The notes beneath the pieces were generated by a model. It saw nothing but the letters and a program-made list of their open reading frames with translations. It was not told the origin of the DNA and made no database searches. From Comamonadaceae bacterium (lineage in GTDB: Bacteria; Pseudomonadota; Gammaproteobacteria; Burkholderiales; Burkholderiaceae_C), in contig CANGZO010000011.1 in assembly GCA_947458305.1 (NCBI GenBank), forward strand, positions 1 through 21,411: a stretch of 21,411 bases of DNA, in the 5' to 3' direction. Position 1 is the first letter of the stretch. Every line of letters begins with the position of its first letter. Shown piece by piece: positions 1 through 6,744 of this stretch. The translations under genes and the position numbers were made by a program.

Positions 1-2351
1 AAGCACGTATCTGCCATTCGACCACGGTGGCGGGTGTGGCCAACACTTGGGGCTACGGTGCGATGACCAATTCGTACAACGACATGCAAAACAGCAAGGT
101 CGCCATGTACATCGGCTCCAATGCTGCCGAAGCCCACCCGGTGTCCATGTTGCACATGCTGCACGCAAAGGAAAACGGCTGCAAGATGATTGTGGTCGAC
201 CCCCGTTTCACACGCACAGCGGCCAAGGCCGATGAGTACGTGCGCATCCGCTCGGGTACCGACATTCCTTTCTTGTTCGGTTTGATGTACCACATCTTCA
301 AGAACGGCTGGGAAGACAAAAAATACATCAACGACCGTGTCTTCGGCATGGACGCGATCAAGACCGAGGTCATGGCGAAGTGGACGCCTGACAAAGTCGA
401 AGAAGCTTGCGGCGTCAAAGAAGACCAAGTCTTTAAGATCGCCAAAATGCTGCATCAGAACAACCCTGGCACCATTGTTTGGTGCATGGGCCAGACCCAG
501 CACACGATCGGCAACGCCATCGTCCGCGCTTCTTGCCTCTTGCAACTGGCTTTGGGCAATGTGGGTGTGTCCGGTGGTGGCACCAACATCTTCCGCGGCC
601 ACGACAACGTGCAAGGCGCTACCGATGTCGGCCCTAACCCTGATTCCTTGCCCGGTTACTACGGCTTGTCCGAAGGCTCCTGGAAGCACTTTGCCAACGC
701 TTGGGGCGTGGACTTCGAGTGGATCAAGAAACAGTATGCGCCTGGCATGATGGGCAAAAACGGCATCACGGTGTCGCGGTGGATCGACGGTGTGCTCGAA
801 AACAACGAGCTGATCGACCAAGACAGCAACCTGCGCGGTGTGTTCTATTGGGGCCATGCGCCCAACTCGCAAACCCGCGGTTTGGACATGAAGCGCGCCA
901 TGGACAAGCTCGACCTGTTGGTGGTGGTCGATCCCTATCCATCGGCCACTGCATCCATGGCCGCCATGCCCGGCAAGGCCGAAGACCTGAACCCCAACCG
1001 TGCTGTGTATCTGCTGCCTGCTTGTACGCAGTTTGAAACTTCGGGTTCTTGCACCGCTTCCAACCGCTCCATTCAGTGGCGTGAAAAGGTCATCGAGCCC
1101 TTGTGGGAGAGCCGTTCCGACCACATGATCATGTACCAATTGGCGCAAAAACTCGGCTTTGGTGCCGAGTTGGTCAAGAACTACAAGATGCAAAAAGTCG
1201 GCGGCATGGACGAACCCATGCCCGAGGACATCCTGCGCGAAATCAACAAGTGCGTTTGGACCATTGGCTACACCGGTCAAAGCCCAGAGCGCTTGAAGGC
1301 CCACATGAAGAACATGAATGTGTTCGACGTGAAGACCCTCAAGGCCAAAGGCGGCAAGGACAAAGAAACTGGCTACGACTTCACCGGTGATTATTTCGGT
1401 TTGCCTTGGCCTTGCTACGGTACGCCCGAACTCAAGCACCCCGGTTCGCCCAACCTGTACGACACCTCCAAGCACGTCATGGACGGCGGCGGTAACTTCC
1501 GCGCCAACTTTGGCGTTGAACGCGATGGCAAGAGCCTTTTGGCCGAAGACGGATCCCATTCCTTGGGCGCCGACATCACCACCGGTTACCCTGAACTCGA
1601 CCACATCCTGCTCAAGAAACTGGGTTGGTGGGATGAGTTGACCGAGGCTGAAAAAGCCAAGGCAGAAGGCAAGAACTGGAAAACAGACATGTCGGGTGGC
1701 ATGATCCGCGTGTTCATGAAGGGCCATGGTTGCCATCCTTTTGGCAATGCCAAGGCGCGTGCGGTGGTTTGGAACTTCCCAGACCCGATTCCGCAGCACC
1801 GCGAGCCTTTGTACGGTACGCGTCCTGACCTGATGGCCAAGTACCCCACGCACGACGACCGCAAAGCCTTCTGGCGTTTGCCCACCTTGTACAAGACGGT
1901 CCAAGACAAAAACATCGCCGACAAGTTGCATGAGAAGTTCCCGCTCATCATGACCTCGGGTCGATTGGTCGAGTACGAGGGCGGTGGCGAAGAAACCCGT
2001 TCCAACCCTTGGTTGGCCGAATTGCAGCAAGAGATGTTTGTGGAGATCAACCCCAAGTCTGCTGCAGACCGTGGCATCCGCAACGGCGAGCGTGCATGGG
2101 TGACCTCACCCACAGGTGCGCGCATCAATGTGCAAGCCATGGTGACCGAGCGTGTCGCGCCCGACACCGTGTTTTTGCCCTTCCACTTCTCAGGTCGTTG
2201 GCAAGGTGTTGACATGCTGCCTCACTACCCCAAGGGTGCCGCGCCGATTGTGCGCGGTGAGGCGGTCAATACGGCCACCACTTACGGTTACGACAGCGTC
2301 ACCATGATGCAAGAGTCCAAGACCACCATCTGCAACATCGAAAAAGCCTAA
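1..2351 (+). CDS. fdhA: Formate dehydrogenase catalytic (alpha) subunit, 5'-truncated by the window edge
   Basis: This is the molybdopterin (bis-MGD) subunit that oxidises formate to CO2. The frame is open from the first full codon at position 3, so the GTG at 27 is internal and the true start lies upstream. The N-terminal TAT signal and first [4Fe-4S] domain expected in this family are therefore missing. About 782 residues are visible. Visible residues 1-5 read ARICH, and the motif continues with STTVAGVANTWGYGAMTN. By comparison with E. coli FdnG/FdoG, Cys4 (TGC at 12-14) stands where selenocysteine occurs, next to the conserved His. The C-terminal MGD-binding domain (around RLVEYEGGGEETRSNPWLAE and FLPFHFSG) is intact to the TAA stop. 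The next gene starts 18 bases on, behind a strong AGGAGA site. The family assignment is firm; formate as substrate follows from the FdhB/C/D context. Confidence 0.93.
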   Translation, partial: ARICHSTTVAGVANTWGYGAMTNSYNDMQNSKVAMYIGSNAAEAHPVSMLHMLHAKENGCKMIVVDPRFTRTAAKADEYVRIRSGTDIPFLFGLMYHIFKNGWEDKKYINDRVFGMDAIKTEVMAKWTPDKVEEACGVKEDQVFKIAKMLHQNNPGTIVWCMGQTQHTIGNAIVRASCLLQLALGNVGVSGGGTNIFRGHDNVQGATDVGPNPDSLPGYYGLSEGSWKHFANAWGVDFEWIKKQYAPGMMGKNGITVSRWIDGVLENNELIDQDSNLRGVFYWGHAPNSQTRGLDMKRAMDKLDLLVVVDPYPSATASMAAMPGKAEDLNPNRAVYLLPACTQFETSGSCTASNRSIQWREKVIEPLWESRSDHMIMYQLAQKLGFGAELVKNYKMQKVGGMDEPMPEDILREINKCVWTIGYTGQSPERLKAHMKNMNVFDVKTLKAKGGKDKETGYDFTGDYFGLPWPCYGTPELKHPGSPNLYDTSKHVMDGGGNFRANFGVERDGKSLLAEDGSHSLGADITTGYPELDHILLKKLGWWDELTEAEKAKAEGKNWKTDMSGGMIRVFMKGHGCHPFGNAKARAVVWNFPDPIPQHREPLYGTRPDLMAKYPTHDDRKAFWRLPTLYKTVQDKNIADKLHEKFPLIMTSGRLVEYEGGGEETRSNPWLAELQQEMFVEINPKSAADRGIRNGERAWVTSPTGARINVQAMVTERVAPDTVFLPFHFSGRWQGVDMLPHYPKGAAPIVRGEAVNTATTYGYDSVTMMQESKTTICNIEKA

Positions 2352-2369
2352 GCGCTCCAGGAGAATACG

Positions 2370-2969
2370 ATGGCACGAATGAAATTTATCTGCGACGCAG
2401 AGCGTTGCATCGAGTGCAACGGTTGCGTGACCGCTTGCAAAAACGAACACGAAGTCCCATGGGGTGTGAACCGCCGCCGTGTGGTCACCCTGAACGACGG
2501 CGTACCCGGCGAAAAGTCCATCTCGGTGGCGTGCATGCACTGCTCGGATGCGCCCTGCATGGCGGTGTGCCCTGTCAACTGCTTCTACAAAACCGACGAA
2601 GGCGTTGTGTTGCATGACAAGGACATCTGCATTGGCTGCGGCTACTGCTCATATGCCTGCCCTTTTGGTGCGCCACAGTTCCCATCCAGCGGCGCCTTTG
2701 GTCTGCGCGGCAAGATGGACAAGTGCACGTTCTGTGCCGGTGGTCCTGAAGAGCATGGCAGCCAGGCCGAGTTTGACAAATACGGTCGCAACCGTCTGGC
2801 CGAAGGCAAATTGCCCGCCTGCGCGGAGATGTGCTCCACCAAGGCACTGCTCGCGGGTGACGGTGACGTGGTGGCCGACATTTTGCGTGGCCGAGTGGTT
2901 CAACGCGGCAAAGGCGCAGAGGTCTGGGGCTGGGGAACGGCTTACGGCAACCAAGCCAAGGGAGCATGA
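2370..2969 (+). CDS. fdhB: Formate dehydrogenase iron-sulfur (beta) subunit
   Basis: This 199-residue ferredoxin-like subunit carries electrons from the catalytic subunit to the cytochrome b subunit. Sixteen cysteines fall into the four-cluster pattern of FdnH/HybA/DmsB-type proteins: C13/16/19/23, C55/58/63/67, C87/90/93/97 and C119/122/151/155. That predicts four [4Fe-4S] clusters. It has no signal peptide, as expected for a subunit exported together with a TAT partner (family knowledge). It also lacks the C-terminal membrane anchor of E. coli FdnH (about 294 residues), so contact with the membrane must come from the other subunits. The ATG at 2370 is preceded by AGGAGA at 2359-2364. The TGA stop overlaps the first possible start of the following lipoprotein gene, indicating an operon. 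Confidence 0.95.
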   Translation: MARMKFICDAERCIECNGCVTACKNEHEVPWGVNRRRVVTLNDGVPGEKSISVACMHCSDAPCMAVCPVNCFYKTDEGVVLHDKDICIGCGYCSYACPFGAPQFPSSGAFGLRGKMDKCTFCAGGPEEHGSQAEFDKYGRNRLAEGKLPACAEMCSTKALLAGDGDVVADILRGRVVQRGKGAEVWGWGTAYGNQAKGA

Positions 2970-2971
2970 AC

Positions 2972-3196
2972 ATGAAATCAGCCATCATTTTGAGCAGCCT
3001 GTTTTTGCTGGCGGCTTGTGGCGAAACGCGCCAAGACAAAGCTGGAATTGGCTCTGACAAACCCGCGGTTGCCGGCACTGGGGTGGCGGTGTACACCGAT
3101 CCAGGTTGGAAAGCCGGTGACCAGGCCGGTTGGTCCAATCACCTCAAAGCCCGTGCACATTACGGCCAAAACGACCATTCCCGTACCTCCAAGTGA
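2972..3196 (+). CDS. Small predicted lipoprotein inside the formate dehydrogenase operon
   Basis: This is a 74-residue protein of unknown function. Residues 1-16 form a lipoprotein signal ending in the lipobox LAAC, so Cys16 would be acylated and the remaining 58 residues would lie in the periplasm. The mature part is polar (CGETRQDKAGIGSDKP, then DPGWKAGDQAGWSNHLKARA) with two short GW-containing motifs and no recognised domain. Two ATGs are possible, 2966 and 2972. AAGGGAG at 2958-2964 is 7 bases from 2972 but only 1 from 2966, so 2972 is preferred. It is tightly packed between fdhB and fdhC, which suggests an accessory or anchoring role in the periplasmic enzyme. That role is inference from position only. 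Confidence 0.75.
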   Translation: MKSAIILSSLFLLAACGETRQDKAGIGSDKPAVAGTGVAVYTDPGWKAGDQAGWSNHLKARAHYGQNDHSRTSK

Positions 3197-3213
3197 GTGA
3201 CAAGGAGAAGTTC

Positions 3214-4404
3214 ATGCGTCGCTTCTTATTGACTGTCGGGCTGGCGTTGGCCGCGTTGGGTGTTTCTGCCCAAACGCCGGCCCCTGCCGCTGCGCCTGCA
3301 ACCGCTGCAACCCCTGCCTCTCCTGCCCAAAACAGCCTGGGCGTCAAGAGTGCCAATATCTTTCAGATCGCTCCGAGCGCGGATGCCGATCCCAAGTACA
3401 AAGACCAAACCAATGCCCAAAGGGCAGAGGTTCAACCTGGCAACAACGCGCCCATGTGGCGTGCGGTGGGTCAAGGCGTGACGGGTTTTACCAGCTTGCC
3501 CAAGAGCCAAGCGCCTGAGGCTGGCAATTTGATTCAGCCATTTGTCCAGTACCCAGGTTCCCGTTTGTCTTCGGCAGGCGAGTCTTGGCGTCAGGTGCGC
3601 AACAACATCATCATTCCTTATGGGGCTGCCTTGTTGTTGATCGCGGTCGGTGCGATGGCTTTGTTTTATTTCAGCAAAGGAACGATCGAGTTGCATGGCC
3701 AGGAAACGGGCAGAAAGATCGAGCGCTTCACCCCTTTTGAGCGATCCGCTCATTGGGCCAATGCGATCGCCTTTTGTGCTTTGGCCATTTCGGGCATCGT
3801 GATTGCCTACGGCAAGTATTTCTTGTTGCCGATTTTGGGTGACACCCTTTTCGGTTGGCTCTCCTTTGCCTTGAAGAACATCCACAACTTTGCAGGACCT
3901 TTGTTCGCGGTGTCTTTGGTGATTGTGTTCATCACCTTCGTCAAAGACAACATGCCCAGCAAGGATGACATGGCTTGGATCCTCAAAGGCGGCGGTTTGT
4001 TCTCCGGCACCGAAGTGCCTTCGCACCGGTTCAATGCCGGTGAGAAGGTGCTGTTCTGGGCCGGCGTTTTGTTCCTGGGTGCCGTCGTCGTCGCATCTGG
4101 CTTGGTTTTGAACATGCTCATCCCCGGCCTGATCTATGAGCGAGCCACCATGCAGATCGCCAACATGATCCACGGTGTGGCCAGCTTGTTCATGATGGCC
4201 ATGTTCATTGGTCACATTTACATGGGCACATTGGGCATGCGCGGCGCTTACAAAGCCATGCGCACGGGCTATGTGGATGAAACTTGGGCCAAAGAACACC
4301 ATGAGTTGTGGTACGACGATGTCAAGGCAGGCAAGATTCCTGCGCACCGCTCTGCGGCATCGAACACCTCTGCCACCTCAAACACTTCCACAGCTTCGGC
4401 TTGA
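3214..4404 (+). CDS. fdhC: Formate dehydrogenase cytochrome b (gamma) subunit with exported N-terminal extension
   Basis: This 396-residue membrane subunit should take electrons from FdhB through two b hemes and reduce quinone. Residues 1-19 look like a signal peptide (MRRFLLTVGLALAALGVSA). An Ala/Pro-rich stretch and a polar segment (about 20-130) follow, including an MWRAVGQGVTGFTS motif, then a first membrane helix (about 131-153). The cytochrome b561-type core spans about 173-350. Candidate heme histidines are H180 (SAHW), H224 (NIHNFAG), H320 (MIHG) and H334 (IGHIYMG). A Ser/Thr/Ala-rich tail closes the protein. The ATG at 3214 is chosen because AAGGAG lies at 3202-3207 and a signal peptide begins there; an upstream start at 3130 would overlap the lipoprotein gene and hide that signal. 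The extension makes it longer than E. coli FdnI (217 residues). Confidence 0.92.
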   Translation: MRRFLLTVGLALAALGVSAQTPAPAAAPATAATPASPAQNSLGVKSANIFQIAPSADADPKYKDQTNAQRAEVQPGNNAPMWRAVGQGVTGFTSLPKSQAPEAGNLIQPFVQYPGSRLSSAGESWRQVRNNIIIPYGAALLLIAVGAMALFYFSKGTIELHGQETGRKIERFTPFERSAHWANAIAFCALAISGIVIAYGKYFLLPILGDTLFGWLSFALKNIHNFAGPLFAVSLVIVFITFVKDNMPSKDDMAWILKGGGLFSGTEVPSHRFNAGEKVLFWAGVLFLGAVVVASGLVLNMLIPGLIYERATMQIANMIHGVASLFMMAMFIGHIYMGTLGMRGAYKAMRTGYVDETWAKEHHELWYDDVKAGKIPAHRSAASNTSATSNTSTASA

Positions 4405-4419
4405 GCCTGGAGAACTCTG

Positions 4420-4767
4420 ATGAAAAAATTCTTGTTTGTTTTGTCCGCACTGGCCATCAGCTTCGGTGCTGTTGCCAAACTGCCTCCCCTGAGCGAAGAA
4501 GCCAAGGCCAAAGCGGCCGAAGCTGCAGCTAAAACTGCGCACGGCAACAAAGTGGCTGATTTCCAGTTGTGCAAGTCACGCGAAAAAGTGGCGGCCCACT
4601 ATTACAAAACCAATGGCAAAGGCAAGGCTGCACCTACGGCCACGCCCGCTTGTGTGGACCCAGGCGCTTATAAGCCTGCAGAAACCACGGCTGCTGCACC
4701 GGCCGCTGCACCCGCAGCCGCGCCAGCAGGCGCCAAGCCTGCTGCTGCACCGGCCAAAAAAGGCTGA
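4420..4767 (+). CDS. Small exported Ala/Pro-rich protein at the end of the fdh operon
   Basis: This 115-residue protein has no function I can name. Residues 1-19 form a clean Sec signal peptide (MKKFLFVLSALAISFGAVA), giving a periplasmic or secreted product. The middle carries a charged Ala/Lys/Glu helix (about 24-44) and two cysteines, C51 and C78, which could form one disulfide. From about residue 86 the sequence is an Ala/Pro low-complexity tail (AAAPAAAPAAAPAGAKP). GGAGAA at 4409-4414 supports the ATG at 4420. It begins 15 bases after fdhC and is followed 21 bases later by a terminator, so it is the last gene of the fdhABC transcript. Co-transcription suggests a helper of the periplasmic enzyme, but nothing in the sequence proves that. 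Confidence 0.75.
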   Translation: MKKFLFVLSALAISFGAVAKLPPLSEEAKAKAAEAAAKTAHGNKVADFQLCKSREKVAAHYYKTNGKGKAAPTATPACVDPGAYKPAETTAAAPAAAPAAAPAGAKPAAAPAKKG

Positions 4768-4788
4768 TCCTTTTTTGCACCCCACTGC

Positions 4789-4820
4789 AAAATCCCCCGT
4801 CGGCAACGGCGGGGGATTTT
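4789..4820 (+). terminator. Rho-independent terminator after the fdh operon
   Basis: The arms 4789-4802 and 4807-4820 pair with one internal G-T pair. The core is AAAATCCCCCG / CGGGGGATTTT and the loop is GCAA, a stable GNRA tetraloop. The 3' arm ends in a T-run. It closes the fdhABC-small gene transcript and lies only 17 bases before the fdhD start codon. Confidence 0.88.
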
Positions 4821-4837
4821 TACGTTAGGCTCAAGCC

Positions 4838-5728
4838 ATGTCTGTTGTTCTGAACGCCCCCGTGGCCGCATCGGCCCCGCTCAAGCCTCACATCACCCGC
4901 GCGCGTGCACCCCTCACCCGCAGCGTGACCGTGCACAACGAATGCGGGGAAGCTTCTGAGACCCAAATCCCCGCCGAGCGGGCGCTGACGATTTACCTGG
5001 ACAAAAAAGAGCTGGTCACCCTGATGACGCTGGGCGCCGAGCCGGAATGGCTGGTGTTGGGGTTCTTGCGCAACCAGCGACTGATCGACTCGGTGGACCA
5101 GATCGAATCCATCACCGTGGACTGGACGATTGGTGAAGGCGAAGTGGGCGAGCCCGGTGTGGCCGCTGTGAAAACCCGCGCCAATGCCCAGGTGGTGATC
5201 GAGCGCAGCGCCGAGCGCGTGGTGACCACAGGCTGCGGCCAAGGCAGCGTGTTTGGCGATTTGATGGCCCACATCGACGAGATCGAATTGCCGCCTGCGC
5301 AAATCACCCAAGGCCAGCTTTATGGTTTGGTCAACGCGATTCGCTTGCAGGAAACCACCTACAAATCATCCGGCTCGGTGCACGGTTGTGCCCTGTTTCA
5401 GGGTGAAGAAATGCTCATGTTCGTCGAGGACGTGGGCCGTCACAACGCGGTGGACACCATCGCAGGCTGGATGTGGATGCACGACGTGAACGCCCAGAAC
5501 AAGGTGTTCTACACCACCGGACGCTTGACCAGCGAGATGGTCATCAAGTCGGCCCAGATGGGCGTGCCCGTGGTCGTCTCGCGAAGCGGCATCACGCAAA
5601 TGGGCCTCGATGTCGCCAAACGCTTGGGCTTGTGCGCCATCGGCCGCGCCACCAACAAACGCTTCTTGTGCTTCAGCGCCCCAGAAAGGCTCGTCTGGCA
5701 GCCTGAGTTGTTGACACCAGCCGGCTGA
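4838..5728 (+). CDS. fdhD: Formate dehydrogenase accessory sulfurtransferase FdhD
   Basis: FdhD is a cytoplasmic protein that carries sulfur from the IscS cysteine desulfurase to the molybdenum cofactor of formate dehydrogenase, which is needed for activity. The 296-residue length is normal. Landmarks are TTGCGQGSVFGD at about 130-141 (Cys133), SSGSVHGCALF at 178-187, EDVGRHNAVD at 197-206 and YTTGRLTSEMV at 225-235, all typical of the family. E. coli FdhD has a CxxC in the first of these motifs; here only one Cys is present. The ATG at 4838 has a poor ribosome site and follows a strong terminator by 17 bases. Expression should therefore come from read-through or from a promoter inside the upstream gene. 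It converges with the next gene, which is on the minus strand. Confidence 0.95.
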   Translation: MSVVLNAPVAASAPLKPHITRARAPLTRSVTVHNECGEASETQIPAERALTIYLDKKELVTLMTLGAEPEWLVLGFLRNQRLIDSVDQIESITVDWTIGEGEVGEPGVAAVKTRANAQVVIERSAERVVTTGCGQGSVFGDLMAHIDEIELPPAQITQGQLYGLVNAIRLQETTYKSSGSVHGCALFQGEEMLMFVEDVGRHNAVDTIAGWMWMHDVNAQNKVFYTTGRLTSEMVIKSAQMGVPVVVSRSGITQMGLDVAKRLGLCAIGRATNKRFLCFSAPERLVWQPELLTPAG

Positions 5729-5730
5729 CC

Positions 5731-5746
5731 GCAAGCAGCGGCTTGC
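5731..5746. terminator. Possible short hairpin between convergent genes
   Basis: GCAAGC (5731-5736) pairs with GCTTGC (5741-5746) around a 4-base loop, in the gap between the fdhD stop and the stop of the minus-strand hydratase. No T-run follows on either strand, so it is at best a weak or Rho-assisted signal. Confidence 0.25.
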
Positions 5747-5764
5747 CGGGCTGCAGGTTGTCGA

Positions 5765-6544
5765 TCATCCGTTGATGAACTTCGGTGCGCGTTTGTTCAA
5801 AAACGCGTCCATGCCTTCTTTTTGGTCTGCGGTGGCAAACAAGCCGTGGAAGATGCGGCGCTCGAACATCACGCCATCTGTGAGGCCACTTTCAAATGCG
5901 CGGTTCACGCTCTCCTTGGCCGCCATGGTCGCGAGTTGGCCGTAGCCGCAAATCATCAAGGCTGCGCCCAGGGTTTCGTCCATCAACTTGTCCAGCGGCA
6001 CCACGCGGCTGACCAAACCGCCACGCTCGGCCTCGGCGGCGTCCATCATGCGGCCAGTCAGCACCAAGTCCATGGCTTTGGACTTGCCCATGGCACGCGG
6101 CAGGCGCTGGGTGCCGCCAGCGCCTGGGATGATGCCGATTTTGATTTCGGGTTGTCCGAACTTGGCGTTGTCGGCGGCGATGATGAAGTCGCACATCATG
6201 GCCAGCTCGCAGCCACCGCCCAGCGCAAAGCCGCTGACGGCCGCGATCACGGGTTTGCGGATGCTGCGGATGGTTTCCCAATTGCGCGTGATGAAGTCGT
6301 TTTTGTACACCTCATGGAAGTTGAACTTGGCCATGGCCGAGATGTCAGCGCCAGCCGCAAAGGCTTTCTCATTCCCGGTGATGACGATGCAACCAATGGC
6401 CTCGTCTGCGTCAAAGGCCTTTAGGGCGACGCCCAGTTCGTCCATCAAAGGTCCGTTCAGGGCATTCAGTGCCTTGGGGCGGTTCAGGGTGATGATGCCG
6501 ACTTTCCCGCCTTCGACGCGGACTTCGATGTTTTCGTAGCTCAA
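5765..6544 (-). CDS. Enoyl-CoA hydratase (crotonase family)
   Basis: This 259-residue crotonase-fold enzyme should hydrate 2-enoyl-CoA in the cytoplasm. Both catalytic glutamates of the classical hydratase are present: E113 in GGGCELAMMCD and E133 in QPEIKIGIIPGAGGTQRL, spaced 20 residues apart as in rat mitochondrial hydratase (E144/E164). The oxyanion-hole segments are AAGADIS (about 63-69) and the GGG at 109-111. I place the start at the TTG at 6544: GGAG at 6551-6554 sits 6 bases before it, and MSYENIEVRVE matches the usual beginning. A TTG at 6559 would add five residues (MLENL) and translate the ribosome site itself. It could be PaaF (2,3-dehydroadipyl-CoA hydratase), since it is divergent from paaG, or a general beta-oxidation hydratase; sequence alone does not settle this. 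Confidence 0.93.
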   Translation of the reverse strand: MSYENIEVRVEGGKVGIITLNRPKALNALNGPLMDELGVALKAFDADEAIGCIVITGNEKAFAAGADISAMAKFNFHEVYKNDFITRNWETIRSIRKPVIAAVSGFALGGGCELAMMCDFIIAADNAKFGQPEIKIGIIPGAGGTQRLPRAMGKSKAMDLVLTGRMMDAAEAERGGLVSRVVPLDKLMDETLGAALMICGYGQLATMAAKESVNRAFESGLTDGVMFERRIFHGLFATADQKEGMDAFLNKRAPKFING

Positions 6545-6550
6545 GAGATT

Positions 6551-6554
6551 CTCC
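6551..6554 (-). promoter_or_regulatory. Ribosome binding site that decides the TTG start of the hydratase
   Basis: On the minus strand GGAG is followed by six bases (AATCTC) and then TTG at 6544. This spacing favours 6544 over the in-frame TTG codons at 6556 and 6559, which lie at or before the GGAG itself. Confidence 0.65.
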
Positions 6555-6579
6555 AACAAGGGGTGAGGGTGATGGTTCG

Positions 6580-6585
6580 ACTATA
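6580..6585 (-). promoter_or_regulatory. Candidate -10 box for the minus-strand hydratase gene
   Basis: On the minus strand this reads TATAGT, 35 bases before the TTG start, which would leave a leader of roughly 30 bases. I see no good -35 hexamer at 16-18 bases, so the call is tentative. Confidence 0.3.
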
Positions 6586-6693
6586 ACCAAGCCCGATCAG
6601 GGTCGGCTGTCGCCTCTTTTGCCCTGGTGATGACGGTTCAATGGTGTTCGTATCGTTCCCCGATGGGTGGGTGATTTCATAGGGAAAACATTC

Positions 6694-6711
6694 ACCAACC
6701 GTGCGGTCGGT
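6694..6711. promoter_or_regulatory. 18-bp palindromic operator, candidate PaaR (TetR family) site
   Basis: ACCAACCG-TG-CGGTCGGT is an inverted repeat with 8 of 9 half-site positions paired; the one mismatch is A at 6697 against C at 6708. It lies 33 bases before the paaG ATG, where a repressor would cover or abut the promoter. The ACCGACCG/CGGTCGGT form is what I recall for PaaR, the TetR-type regulator of phenylacetate genes in Burkholderiales. The palindrome is seen directly; the regulator identity is inference. The echA-like gene lies 150 bases away on the other side. Confidence 0.6.
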
Positions 6712-6744
6712 TAATGGTACATTCCACCACTCAGGAGACGCAAC

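Noticed and set aside
27..29. GTG at 27 as the start of the formate dehydrogenase subunit
   Set aside because: The frame stays open to position 3 and encodes the conserved active-site ARICHSTT, so the gene begins outside the window.
3226..4347. A 373-residue minus-strand frame across fdhC
   Set aside because: It mirrors the well supported fdhC frame and has a biased, domain-free composition.
4687..4755. Ala/Pro-coding GC-rich stretch as a DNA tandem repeat
   Set aside because: It is low-complexity coding sequence with irregular units, continuous with the protein tail, not a repeat array.
6590..6606. Imperfect inverted repeat GCCCGA...TCGGC as a second operator
   Set aside because: The arms are short and mismatched and do not resemble the ACCGACCG-type site nearby.
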